From an uncultured Collinsella sp. (GTDB taxonomy: Bacteria > Actinomycetota > Coriobacteriia > Coriobacteriales > Coriobacteriaceae), in contig CATZIG010000029.1 in assembly GCA_958419975.1 (NCBI GenBank), positions 1 to 14,455 of the forward strand: a stretch of DNA of 14,455 bases, written 5' to 3'. The position numbers were made by a program, and so were the translations under genes. The notes beneath the pieces are model-generated. The model was not told the DNA's origin, ran no database searches, and saw nothing but the letters and a program-made list of their open reading frames with translations. This document shows, in pieces, positions 1-6,313 of this stretch (the stretch's first letter is position 1; each line of letters opens with the position of its first letter).

Positions 1-880
1 CCTTGTGCGCTTTCACCAACTTATCGATGGCGTCCACATAGACATGAGCACGGGCATGGGGGCCGGCGACCTCAATAAAGGCAGGCTGAGCGGCGGCCCC
101 GCAAGCGACATCAGACGCGACGGCGTCGTCCCCCAGCGGCGCGATCTCAAACAGCACACCGCGGGCATCAAATGCCGTGGCAAGCTCCTCGCGCATCGCC
201 GCCTGCTCGCGGGCAAGCAGCACGACGACCTCTCCCCCATTGTTCGCCACGGCAGACAGCAGCTCGAGTAGGCCGTGCGTAAACGACGTGATACCGCGCA
301 CGCATACCGCGCGGGCGCACGCCGGAAGGTTGTCGGCCAGCACCTCGGCCATAAGGTCAGCCGCCTCGCAGGGCTCGACCATGTCTCGACGGTCCAAGCC
401 GCTCGCGTAGGCGCGCAAAAGCTCGAACACGCGAGCCTCGGCATCGCTTTTTGGCTCAGGCTGGCAATTGTTGCCACCGCAACGCTCGGCACCCGTCCCT
501 GCCACACCCGGCAGCACATCGCGGGCCATGCGCGCAAGCATGCGCACCGTGCCCTGGCTGCGCGAAAGCGGCTGCAGGTCGGCATCGTCGAGACGCGTGA
601 CCATGTCCGAGAGCAGCATCTGGCGCTGCAGGTTGTCGACGAAACCGCGCCCGTCGCCCAAAAGCTCCCAAAGCGAGCGGAGCCACGACGAAGGCGTCTT
701 GTAGTCAACGCCCAGCGAGATACCAGCTGCCGCCGCATCATGACGGCACAGGTCGAGCTCGGCAAACGAGGGCGCCAGCAACACGGCACGCCCGTGGCGA
801 TCGACAAGGTCGGCAAGCAGCACCGCCTCGGCATCGCTCAGCTCCGTACCGGCATCCGTGGTATAGATTCGAACAGGCAT
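1..880 (-). CDS. AddB/RecC-like nuclease-helicase subunit, N-terminal part (cut by window edge)
   Basis: The frame is open from an ATG at 880 to the left edge, giving 293 residues without a stop, so the C-terminal part is missing. The translation has normal protein composition, with alternating hydrophobic strands and amphipathic helices. Three stretches fit the helicase-like half of AddB/RecC proteins: a strand near residue 32 (AVLLAPSFAEL), VCVRGITSFTHGLLELLSA around residues 200-218 (the place where family members have a 'GF..F...q..ll' block), and IEVAGPHARAHVYVDAIDKL near the end (the usual segment introducing 'Ea..va..I..L'). Such proteins act in double-strand-break processing together with an AddA-type partner. 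No Walker A loop (GxxGxGKT) is seen at the N terminus, so this half may be a helicase fold without ATPase activity, as in RecC. A GGAGG ribosome site sits only three bases before the ATG, and no alternative in-frame start is visible. The nuclease domain cannot be checked because it lies outside the window. Confidence 0.6.
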   Translation of the reverse strand, partial: MPVRIYTTDAGTELSDAEAVLLADLVDRHGRAVLLAPSFAELDLCRHDAAAAGISLGVDYKTPSSWLRSLWELLGDGRGFVDNLQRQMLLSDMVTRLDDADLQPLSRSQGTVRMLARMARDVLPGVAGTGAERCGGNNCQPEPKSDAEARVFELLRAYASGLDRRDMVEPCEAADLMAEVLADNLPACARAVCVRGITSFTHGLLELLSAVANNGGEVVVLLAREQAAMREELATAFDARGVLFEIAPLGDDAVASDVACGAAAQPAFIEVAGPHARAHVYVDAIDKLVKAHK

Positions 881-970
881 GGTCCTCCACTCAAACCGTC
901 CGCAATAATCAATGCATCCATCCTACCCGCCCGCACGGACAACATGGCACCACACCAACATGTTTTGGCG

Positions 971-1038
971 CATCGGGGTCAGGTTACTTTGCACCAGACC
1001 CCCTCGATGATCCGTTTTCCTCCGTCCCCAGGGGATCA
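971..1038. repeat. Double hairpin, REP-like intergenic element
   Basis: Two adjoining dyads fill the gap between the AddB-like gene and the YerC-like gene. CATCGGGGTC (971-980) pairs imperfectly with GACCCCCTCGATG (997-1009). TGATCC (1008-1013) pairs with GGATCA (1033-1038), and TCCCCAGGGGA (1025-1035) is nested at the right end of the second dyad. Neither hairpin has a T-run on either side, so an intrinsic terminator is unlikely. Paired palindromes of this kind are typical of REP elements. That it is repeated elsewhere in the genome is an inference. Confidence 0.4.
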
Positions 1039-1050
1039 ATTTTCGACACA

Positions 1051-1074
1051 CAAAAACCGCCCCCGAAGGGGCGG
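1051..1074 (-). terminator. Intrinsic terminator of the YerC-like gene
   Basis: A perfect 7-bp stem, CCGCCCC (1057-1063) with GGGGCGG (1068-1074), closes a CGAA loop (TTCG on the minus strand). Read leftward it is followed directly by TTTTTG. It lies about 30 bases past the stop codon of the YerC-like gene and separates that gene from the AddB-like gene. Confidence 0.85.
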
Positions 1075-1103
1075 CTCCAGCTGATTCGTTTGTTGCCGTT
1101 GGC

Positions 1104-1403
1104 CTACTCGCCATCCTCCAACTTAATGAGGATCTTGCGGTAGCCACCGTACTCGCCGTTCAGCGCCTTTGAAACGCGGCTCACCGTGGTGGACGAAGCG
1201 CCGGTACGGGCCTGAACCTCAACATAAGGCTCGCCCTCGTCCAAATAGCGCGCAACCTGCAAACGCTGAGAAAGGTCGCAAATCTCGCGCGGCGTACAGA
1301 TATCGGTCAAAAACGCTTGGATATCCTTCTCGTCATCCAAAAGACTAAATGCGTGGACCAGCTGCTTGACATCAGGCTTGTCAAACATGTTCTCGATATT
1401 CAT
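1104..1403 (-). CDS. YerC/YecD family (TrpR-like) transcriptional regulator
   Basis: A 99-residue protein of the length expected for YerC/YecD proteins, small helix-turn-helix relatives of the trp repressor TrpR. Residues 30-60 (FLTDICTPREICDLSQRL...) match the TrpR-superfamily pattern, and residues 62-85 (VQARTGASSTTVSRVSKAL) are the helix-turn-helix. The family's regulatory target is not established, and nothing nearby points to tryptophan metabolism. The gene is transcribed alone, with a promoter candidate about 100 bases upstream and a terminator 30 bases downstream. The ATG has only a weak GGTGA-like ribosome site, but the N terminus MNIENMF.KPDVKQL fits the family, so the start is probably right. 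Confidence 0.88.
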   Translation of the reverse strand: MNIENMFDKPDVKQLVHAFSLLDDEKDIQAFLTDICTPREICDLSQRLQVARYLDEGEPYVEVQARTGASSTTVSRVSKALNGEYGGYRKILIKLEDGE

Positions 1404-1508
1404 CGATCACCGCCAAACCCGCCAAAAGGCATCGAAGTTGATACTGACATCGGGCATCGTTCGCCCGTTCTATGCAATAGGGCAACGCCTGTGGCTTTTG
1501 CCCGTAGC

Positions 1509-1517
1509 AGTGTAGCA
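1509..1517 (-). promoter_or_regulatory. Extended -10 promoter candidate for the YerC-like gene
   Basis: On the minus strand TGC TACACT forms an extended -10 (TGnTANACT). No good -35 lies at 17 bp; TTGTCG is present at a 19-bp spacing. The leader to the ATG at 1403 would be about 100 nt and could fold small GC hairpins such as GGGCAA/TTGCCC. The stretch 1404-1727 between the two divergent genes holds no other gene or element that I can support. Confidence 0.4.
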
Positions 1518-1727
1518 CACCACCAAACTAAAGCGACAAGACTCTCTGCCAGCGGCGCGTTTTTCAGGACGAACGCCGTTTAGAAACCGTATGCGCACGT
1601 AAGCTCCACGAATATTTGAGACAATGGGCGCCCAAACACCGCGGCGCGCCCGCGCAACCATCCAGGTCGCCGCCGCAAGCCGCTTCACGCGACGCCAGCA
1701 ACCCCGGCGCAAGAAAGGATTCACGCC

Positions 1728-2093
1728 ATGCGCTTTATGCTTAACTGGCTCTTCACCTCGATCGCCATCGCGATCGCCACGTTCCTCGTCCCCGGTATCC
1801 AACCCTTCGGCTTTGCCGAGACCTGGGTCTGCTTTGCCTTTGTGGGACTGTTCCTGAACATTGTCGATTCGCTCGTCAAGCCGTTCCTGACCGTCATCTC
1901 ACTGCCGCTCACTATTATTACGCTTGGTGTTTTTCAGCTCGTAGTCAACAGCTTTATGCTCGAGCTGGCCAGCTACCTGTCGGTCAATCTGCTGGGCGCG
2001 GGCATCTCCATCGCCAGCTTTGGATCGGCCTTTATGGGCAGTATCCTGGTATCCATCACGCGCAGCATCCTCGACAGCATCGCCAGGAACTAA
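1728..2093 (+). CDS. YvlD / phage holin family 4 membrane protein
   Basis: A 121-residue integral membrane protein with four hydrophobic segments, roughly residues 5-22, 30-50, 54-76 and 86-112. The signature of the YvlD/Mycobacterium-type 4-TM holin family is clear: N..DSLVKPF followed by SLPLTIITLGVFQLVVNS (residues 44-75). Despite the name, most chromosomal members are not phage holins, and their role, possibly in the envelope stress response, is not settled. The ATG at 1728 has AAAGGA eight bases upstream. The gene stands alone between a divergent regulator and a terminator, and nothing phage-like is near it. Confidence 0.88.
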   Translation: MRFMLNWLFTSIAIAIATFLVPGIQPFGFAETWVCFAFVGLFLNIVDSLVKPFLTVISLPLTIITLGVFQLVVNSFMLELASYLSVNLLGAGISIASFGSAFMGSILVSITRSILDSIARN

Positions 2094-2132
2094 AGCGACC
2101 GGATACGAACCGCCACAACACGCCAAAACTAA

Positions 2133-2170
2133 GGCCGTCCATCGCAACGATGGGCGGCCTTGTCATTTGT
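2133..2170. terminator. Probable bidirectional terminator between convergent genes
   Basis: GGCCGTCCATCG (2133-2144) pairs with CGATGGGCGGCC (2148-2159) around a CAA loop, an 11- to 12-bp stem with one mismatch. Rightward it is followed by TTGTCATTTGT; leftward by TTAGTTTTGG. It could therefore end both the membrane-protein gene at left and the Rrf2 gene at right. Confidence 0.75.
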
Positions 2171-2230
2171 CGAGCCTCAGAGGGCAGGAAAATCCAGCAT
2201 TTCTACCCCGTCCCCCAATAGCAGGTGGGG

Positions 2231-2659
2231 CTAGATGACGTAGTCGTAGCCCTCGTTGGGGGCGACGAGCGTATCGAGCGTCACGCCGTCGAGGTAGTCG
2301 TTGATGAGCTTGTCCAGGTTCTTCCACACGTCGAGCGTGGGGCACTCATCCGAACGCGAGCAGCCCTTGCAGTCGCCGTCCAGGCATGCGACCGGTGCCA
2401 GGCTGCCCTCGGTCAGGCGCAAGATCTCGCCCACCGTATACTGCTCGGGCGGGCGCGTGAGCACGTAGCCGCCGCCCTTGCCGCGCATGCCCGAGAGCAT
2501 ATTGGCGCGCACGAGCGTGGCCAAAATGTTCTCCAGATATTTCTCCGAAATCCCCTGACGCGCGGCGATCTCTTTGAGGGGAATGCGGCCTGCCGCCTGG
2601 TGCTCGGCCAGGTCGACCATAACGCGCAGGGCATATCTGCCCTTTGTGGAAACCAACAT
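2231..2659 (-). CDS. Rrf2 family regulator with cysteine cluster (IscR/CymR-like)
   Basis: A 142-residue winged-helix protein typical of Rrf2: it opens MLVSTKGRYALRVMVDLAEH, continues with the recognition helix region GISEKYLENILATLVRA (36-53), and has the wing GMRGKGGGYVLTRP (57-70). Cysteines 92, 97, 100 and 106 lie where IscR-type members bind an Fe-S cluster (C92, C98, C104 in E. coli IscR), so an iron-sulfur or thiol-sensing role is plausible. B. subtilis CymR, the Rrf2 master regulator of cysteine metabolism, lacks this cluster. The gene is divergent from cysK, which suggests control of cysteine supply or Fe-S assembly. AAAGGCAG upstream serves as ribosome site for the ATG. Its own promoter is overlapped by a dyad, consistent with autoregulation. 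Confidence 0.92.
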   Translation of the reverse strand: MLVSTKGRYALRVMVDLAEHQAAGRIPLKEIAARQGISEKYLENILATLVRANMLSGMRGKGGGYVLTRPPEQYTVGEILRLTEGSLAPVACLDGDCKGCSRSDECPTLDVWKNLDKLINDYLDGVTLDTLVAPNEGYDYVI

Positions 2660-2672
2660 ATATATTGCTGCC

Positions 2673-2723
2673 TTTCGGTCTTTTAATTCGTAGAAATTCT
2701 AGCCGAAAAATTGGTTTTGAAAA
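2673..2723 (-). promoter_or_regulatory. Promoter of the Rrf2 gene with overlapping nested dyad operator
   Basis: Read leftward: -35 TTTTCA (2718-2723), a 16-bp spacer, then -10 TAGAAT (2696-2701). An imperfect inverted repeat AATTC/GAAATT (2685-2698) lies over the -10 and expected start. It sits within an outer pair TTTCGG (2673-2678) and CCGAAA (2703-2708); the two dyads share nearly the same centre (about 2691). This is the position expected for an autorepressor site. The dyads are seen in the sequence; binding by the Rrf2 protein is inferred. Confidence 0.5.
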
Positions 2724-2776
2724 TACCTATTCCCGTCAAGCTGGTTAATCGACTCGTAATAATCTTCTATTTCCTA

Positions 2777-2805
2777 TTGCGTTACTAGGCTTTACTGTCT
2801 ACTAT
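2777..2805 (+). promoter_or_regulatory. Sigma-70 type promoter of cysK
   Basis: TTGCGT (2777-2782), a 17-bp spacer and TACTAT (2800-2805). Transcription would start near 2812, giving a leader of about 100 nt before the cysK ATG. Confidence 0.6.
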
Positions 2806-2827
2806 GCTTGCCAACAGCAAAAAGAAC

Positions 2828-2848
2828 AACCCATAAGGTTTATGGGTT
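2828..2848 (+). promoter_or_regulatory. Perfect 9-bp palindrome in the cysK leader (operator or hairpin)
   Basis: AACCCATAA (2828-2836) and TTATGGGTT (2840-2848) are exact reverse complements around GGT. The site lies roughly 17-37 bases past the predicted start point. No T-run follows, so it is not a terminator; an operator is the simplest reading. A second small dyad, ACCGT/ACGGT, follows at about 2863-2880. Confidence 0.5.
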
Positions 2849-2912
2849 TCGCTGCTACTCACACCGTAAACCCACACGGTATCCAGTCATTTGAACACTT
2901 TGGAGGTTCACC

Positions 2913-3851
2913 ATGAGCAATGTTTACACGTCCATCGATCAGCTTATCGGCCACACTCCGCTTCTGGAGCTCACTCACTTTGAGGCCGATGAGAACCTCA
3001 AGGCCCGCGTGCTCGTCAAGCTGGAATACTTCAACCCCGCCGGCTCCGTCAAAGACCGTGTCGCCAAGAACATGATCGACGAGGCCGAGAAGGCCGGCAA
3101 GCTCGTGCGCGGCGGCGACTACACCATCATCGAGCCCACGAGCGGCAACACCGGCGTCGGCATCGCCTCGGTGGCGGCCGCCCGCGGCTACAAGGTGATC
3201 ATCACCATGCCCGAGACCATGTCCGTTGAGCGCCGCAAGCTTATGCAGGCATATGGCGCACAACTCGTGCTCACCGACGGCTCCAAGGGCATGAAGGGCG
3301 CCATCGCCAAGGCCGAAGAACTGCAGAAGGAGACGCCCAACAGCATTATCGCCGGCCAGTTTGTGAACCCCGCCAACCCCGCCATCCACAAAGCCACGAC
3401 CGGCCCCGAGATCTGGGATGACACCGACGGCAAGGTCGACATCTTCGTCGCCGGCGTTGGCACCGGCGGTACCGTGACCGGCGTGGGTGAGTTCCTCAAG
3501 GAGCAGAACCCCCAGATTCAGGTCGTCGCCGTTGAGCCCGCCACCTCTCCGGTGCTCTCTAAGGGCCAGGCCGGCCCGCACAAGATCCAGGGTATCGGCG
3601 CCGGTTTTGTGCCCGACGTCCTCGACACCCAGGTCTACGACGAGATCATCCCCGTCGAGAACGACGACGCCTTTGCGACCGGCCGCGCCGTGGGCCACAA
3701 GGAGGGCGTGCTCGTGGGCATTTCGTCCGGCGCCGCCGTGTGGGCCGCGCTACAGCTGGCCAAGCGCCCCGAGAACGAGGGTAAGACCATTGTGGCGCTG
3801 CTCGCCGACACCGGCGAGCGTTACCTGTCCACGGCGCTCTTCCAGGACTAA
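2913..3851 (+). CDS. cysK: Cysteine synthase (O-acetylserine sulfhydrylase)
   Basis: A 312-residue PLP enzyme that makes L-cysteine from O-acetylserine and sulfide in the cytoplasm. The family motifs are all present: the PLP lysine in NPAGSVKDR (K47), the substrate loop TSGNTG (76-81), the phosphate-binding GTGGT (183-187), GIGAGF (227-232) and the PLP-nitrogen serine in GISSGA (S271). The length is normal for CysK, with no CBS regulatory domain. GGAGG sits six bases before the ATG. It is divergent from an Rrf2 regulator; in Bacillus, CysK itself partners the Rrf2 protein CymR, so this neighbour pair may be functionally linked. mnmA, another sulfur-handling gene, follows after a terminator-like hairpin. 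Confidence 0.96.
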   Translation: MSNVYTSIDQLIGHTPLLELTHFEADENLKARVLVKLEYFNPAGSVKDRVAKNMIDEAEKAGKLVRGGDYTIIEPTSGNTGVGIASVAAARGYKVIITMPETMSVERRKLMQAYGAQLVLTDGSKGMKGAIAKAEELQKETPNSIIAGQFVNPANPAIHKATTGPEIWDDTDGKVDIFVAGVGTGGTVTGVGEFLKEQNPQIQVVAVEPATSPVLSKGQAGPHKIQGIGAGFVPDVLDTQVYDEIIPVENDDAFATGRAVGHKEGVLVGISSGAAVWAALQLAKRPENEGKTIVALLADTGERYLSTALFQD

Positions 3852-3951
3852 GGGCCCGTCGCTTGTCGATAGGCCCAAGGCACGCCGGCCTCCCCTCTCT
3901 TCTGGCTGCCTGAGCCCATCTCGTTAGGGTATCCCACGAGACGTCCGAACT

Positions 3952-3960
3952 TGCTACAAT
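3952..3960 (+). promoter_or_regulatory. Extended -10 promoter candidate before mnmA
   Basis: TGC TACAAT is a near-ideal extended -10 (TGnTANAAT). No -35 is recognisable at 16-18 bp, which extended -10 promoters tolerate. The predicted start, about 3966-3967, falls inside the left arm of the following hairpin, which is unusual. Confidence 0.5.
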
Positions 3961-3964
3961 GTCT

Positions 3965-4003
3965 GCGGCGCGGAACCAGCCTCCCGCGCCGCTTTTCTTT
4001 TTT
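3965..4003 (+). terminator. Intrinsic terminator between cysK and mnmA
   Basis: GCGGCGCGG (3965-3973) and CCGCGCCGC (3984-3992) form a perfect 9-bp GC stem, followed by TTTTCTTTTTT (3993-4003). It would end cysK transcription. It also lies between the only visible mnmA promoter and the mnmA start codon, so it may act as an attenuator. Confidence 0.85.
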
Positions 4004-4032
4004 GGCCACATGCCACCAAGGAGAACCTCCCC

Positions 4033-5133
4033 ATGCACAACAAGCGCGTGCTCGTCGCCATGAGCGGCGGCGTCGATTCCAGCGTGACCGCGTATCTGCT
4101 CAAAAGTCAGGGTTACGAATGTGTCGGTGCCACCATGCGCCTCACCTGCCCCGCGCCCGATCCCGTCACGGGCATGAGCAAGGTCGACCGCGACATCGCC
4201 GATGCAAAGGCCGTCGCCGAGCGCCTGGGGATACCCCACCATGTGCTCGACCTGCAGCAGACCTTCGACCGCAACGTGATCGAGCGCTTCGTGACCGCCT
4301 ACCAGGAAGGGCTGACGCCCAACCCGTGCATCATCTGCAACCGCCACATAAAGTTTGGCGCGTTGCTGGATGCGGCGCTGGATATGGGCTGCGACTACAT
4401 CGCCACGGGCCACTATGCCAAAACGAGCCAAGCGCCCGACGGCACCTGGCAGCTGCATCGCGGCGAGGACTCCAAAAAGGACCAGAGCTACTTTTTGTAT
4501 TCGCTCACGCAGGAGCGGCTGTCACGCACGATCTTTCCGCTGGCTGGGCTGGACAAAGAGCGCAACGTGCGCCGCATTGCCGCCGAGCAGGGTTTCATAA
4601 ACGCCAAGAAAGCCGAAAGCGAGGACATCTGCTTTATCGCGGATGGCGACTATGCGGGCTATATCGAACGTCGGTGCGGACATCCCGCTACACCGGGCGA
4701 TATCGTGTGGCGCGACGGCAGCCTGGTCGGTCGCCACAACGGTGCGCTGCGCTATACCATCGGCCAGCGCAAGGGTCTGGGCGTCGCGATGGCCCATCCC
4801 GTGTACGTAACGGGCGTCGACGCCGCCAGCAACATTGTGCATCTGGGCGAGGCCGAGGACCTGACGGCCACAGCGCTCACGGCCAACGACTGGATCTGGA
4901 GCGCGCCGGACGCCCGCATGGAGGCAGAGCTCGATGCCGGCGGCATTCACGTGGGCGCCAAGTACCGCTACCGTCAAAAGGACCAGGCAGCAACCCTTAC
5001 ACGTGGCGAAGACGGGCAAATGCTGCTAACTTTTGACGAGCCACAGCGAGCCATCGCCCCCGGCCAGGCCGTCGTCGTCTACCACGGCGACGTCGTCTTG
5101 GGCGGCGGTACCGTGACCGGCGCGCTTAAGTAG
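4033..5133 (+). CDS. mnmA: tRNA-specific 2-thiouridylase MnmA
   Basis: A 366-residue enzyme that thiolates U34 of tRNAs for Lys, Glu and Gln, using ATP and sulfur passed as a persulfide. The ATP pyrophosphatase P-loop SGGVDSS is at 11-17. NPCIICN holds the first catalytic cysteine (C98, with C101 beside it), ATGHYA is at 123-128, KKDQSYFLY at 147-155, and ESEDICFI holds the second catalytic cysteine (C199). The C-terminal beta-barrel ends in VVLGGGTV. Length and motif spacing are standard. AAGGAG lies nine bases before the ATG. No cysteine desulfurase gene is seen here, so the sulfur donor must be encoded elsewhere. Confidence 0.97.
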   Translation: MHNKRVLVAMSGGVDSSVTAYLLKSQGYECVGATMRLTCPAPDPVTGMSKVDRDIADAKAVAERLGIPHHVLDLQQTFDRNVIERFVTAYQEGLTPNPCIICNRHIKFGALLDAALDMGCDYIATGHYAKTSQAPDGTWQLHRGEDSKKDQSYFLYSLTQERLSRTIFPLAGLDKERNVRRIAAEQGFINAKKAESEDICFIADGDYAGYIERRCGHPATPGDIVWRDGSLVGRHNGALRYTIGQRKGLGVAMAHPVYVTGVDAASNIVHLGEAEDLTATALTANDWIWSAPDARMEAELDAGGIHVGAKYRYRQKDQAATLTRGEDGQMLLTFDEPQRAIAPGQAVVVYHGDVVLGGGTVTGALK

Positions 5134-5151
5134 CCCCATCCCCTTCATAAA

Positions 5152-5214
5152 TTGCGGTGAAATAGGGACTGTTTAAGCGTTTAAAACCGCCAAACAGTCC
5201 CTATTTCACCGCAA
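5152..5214. repeat. 23-bp perfect inverted repeat (REP/MITE-like hairpin)
   Basis: The arms at 5152-5174 and 5192-5214 are exact reverse complements, beginning TTGCGGTGAAATAGGG and enclosing a 17-base spacer that itself carries GCG/CGC. It lies between the convergent mnmA and M42 peptidase genes. No T-run follows on either strand, so it is not a classical terminator, although so long a stem could still block transcription or protect transcript ends. A perfect repeat this long suggests a recently copied or selected mobile hairpin. Confidence 0.7.
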
Positions 5215-5225
5215 CTTAGAGAGGA

Positions 5226-5261
5226 CGGCCTCGGTCGGTACTGCCGTATCAGCCGAGGCCG
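5226..5261 (-). other. GC hairpin just past the M42 peptidase gene
   Basis: CGGCCTCGG (5226-5234) pairs exactly with CCGAGGCCG (5253-5261) across 18 bases, eight bases past the peptidase stop codon. No T-run follows leftward, so it is at best a weak or Rho-assisted terminator, possibly acting with the inverted repeat next to it. Confidence 0.4.
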
Positions 5262-5269
5262 CTGCATCG

Positions 5270-6313
5270 TTAGCGCTGTACGTAGGCGCGGACGAGCTCG
5301 TAGGTGTTGCGCACGCCGTCGATGTGGCTGCGCTCGTAGTTGTGGCTCGCGTACACGCCGGGGCCGATCAGGCCGTGACGGATGTCGTAGCCGGCAGAGA
5401 GCGTGGCCTCGACGTCCGAGCCGTAATGCGGGTACACGTCGATGGCATAATCGAGCTCAAGCTCGCGCGCGATATTGGACAGCGTGGTCACCAGATCGTA
5501 GTTGTAGGGGCCACCCGAATCCTTGGCGCAAATCGACACCATGCGCTCGGTGCAGCCCAGGTCGTCGCCCACGCAGCCCATGTCAACGCTGATCATCTCG
5601 CGCGTGTCGGCCGGCACGAAGGCGCCGCCGTGGCCCACCTCCTCGTACACGGTAAAGAGCAGCGAAACCTTACGCGAAAGCGTCACCTCGCCAGCGGCGA
5701 CGGCACGCGCCAAGCCCAACAAAATGGCGGCCGATAGCTTGTCATCCAGGAAGCGGCTCTTAATGTAGCCGCTCTCCGTCACCGTCGTGCGAGGATCCAT
5801 AGCGATGATGTCGCCGGTCTGAATACCCAGCTCGAGCACATCGTCCTTGCTGTCGACGTTCTCGTCGAGCAAGATCTCCATGTTCTTCTCGATGGTCTTG
5901 ACCGGCTCGTCGGCCACGTGCGCCGAAGGCTCGTTGTTAAGAACCACGCCCGTGTAGACATTGCCGTCGCGCGTGTAGACGGTGCAGTTCTCGCCATCGG
6001 CCGTAGACCACTGATGCCCACCGAGCGTCGTGGGGCGCAGGAGGCCATTGTCCTTAATGGAACGCACCATGGCGCCTAGGGTATCGACATGGCTCGCCAG
6101 TACGAGCGGCTCGCCCTCGCCGCCAAGCTCAACGAGCACGTTACCCTTATTAGAACGCTCAGGCCCAAACCCCATATCGCGCAGGGTCTCCATCAGATAA
6201 TCAGTCGCCGCACGGGTATAGCCGGTAGGCGAAGCAATAGAAGTCAGCGTCTTAAGCTGTCCTGCGATATAGGAGAGCGTCTCCTCTAGAGAAGCATCAA
6301 TATTAGAAGTCAT
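5270..6313 (-). CDS. M42 family metallo-aminopeptidase (glutamyl aminopeptidase/FrvX-like)
   Basis: A 347-residue cytoplasmic di-metal aminopeptidase of the M42 group, whose members form large tetrahedral dodecamers that trim peptides. Counting from the ATG at 6313, the metal ligands and catalytic residues are H75 in ASHVDT (with D77), the bridging aspartate in FLDDK (D190/D191), the catalytic glutamates in YEEVGHGG (E224/E225), D244 in SVDMGC and H324 in YASHNYERSH. Full length, nothing missing. An ATG six bases earlier (6319) is in frame but abuts the GGAAGG ribosome site, whereas 6313 lies six bases from it, so 6313 is preferred. The gene stands alone. Substrate preference (Glu/Asp or broader) cannot be read from the sequence. 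Confidence 0.93.
   Translation of the reverse strand: MTSNIDASLEETLSYIAGQLKTLTSIASPTGYTRAATDYLMETLRDMGFGPERSNKGNVLVELGGEGEPLVLASHVDTLGAMVRSIKDNGLLRPTTLGGHQWSTADGENCTVYTRDGNVYTGVVLNNEPSAHVADEPVKTIEKNMEILLDENVDSKDDVLELGIQTGDIIAMDPRTTVTESGYIKSRFLDDKLSAAILLGLARAVAAGEVTLSRKVSLLFTVYEEVGHGGAFVPADTREMISVDMGCVGDDLGCTERMVSICAKDSGGPYNYDLVTTLSNIARELELDYAIDVYPHYGSDVEATLSAGYDIRHGLIGPGVYASHNYERSHIDGVRNTYELVRAYVQR

Noticed and set aside
13..834. Open frame of 273 residues on the minus strand near the left edge
   Set aside because: It is rich in Arg, Cys, Ser and Trp and out of frame with the ATG at 880, which opens a frame with normal protein composition and AddB/RecC-like blocks through the window edge.
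275..1084. Plus-strand open frame of 269 residues opposite the AddB-like gene
   Set aside because: It has Arg/His/Gln-rich composition, no ribosome site, and runs over the repeat and terminator region.
1728..2093. Prophage signal from the holin-family name
   Set aside because: This family is mostly chromosomal and no integrase, structural or lysis genes lie nearby.
2859..3698. Minus-strand open frame of 279 residues opposite cysK
   Set aside because: Its Gly/Leu/Asp/His-rich antisense composition is typical of the shadow of a GC-rich gene, and the plus-strand gene is unmistakable.
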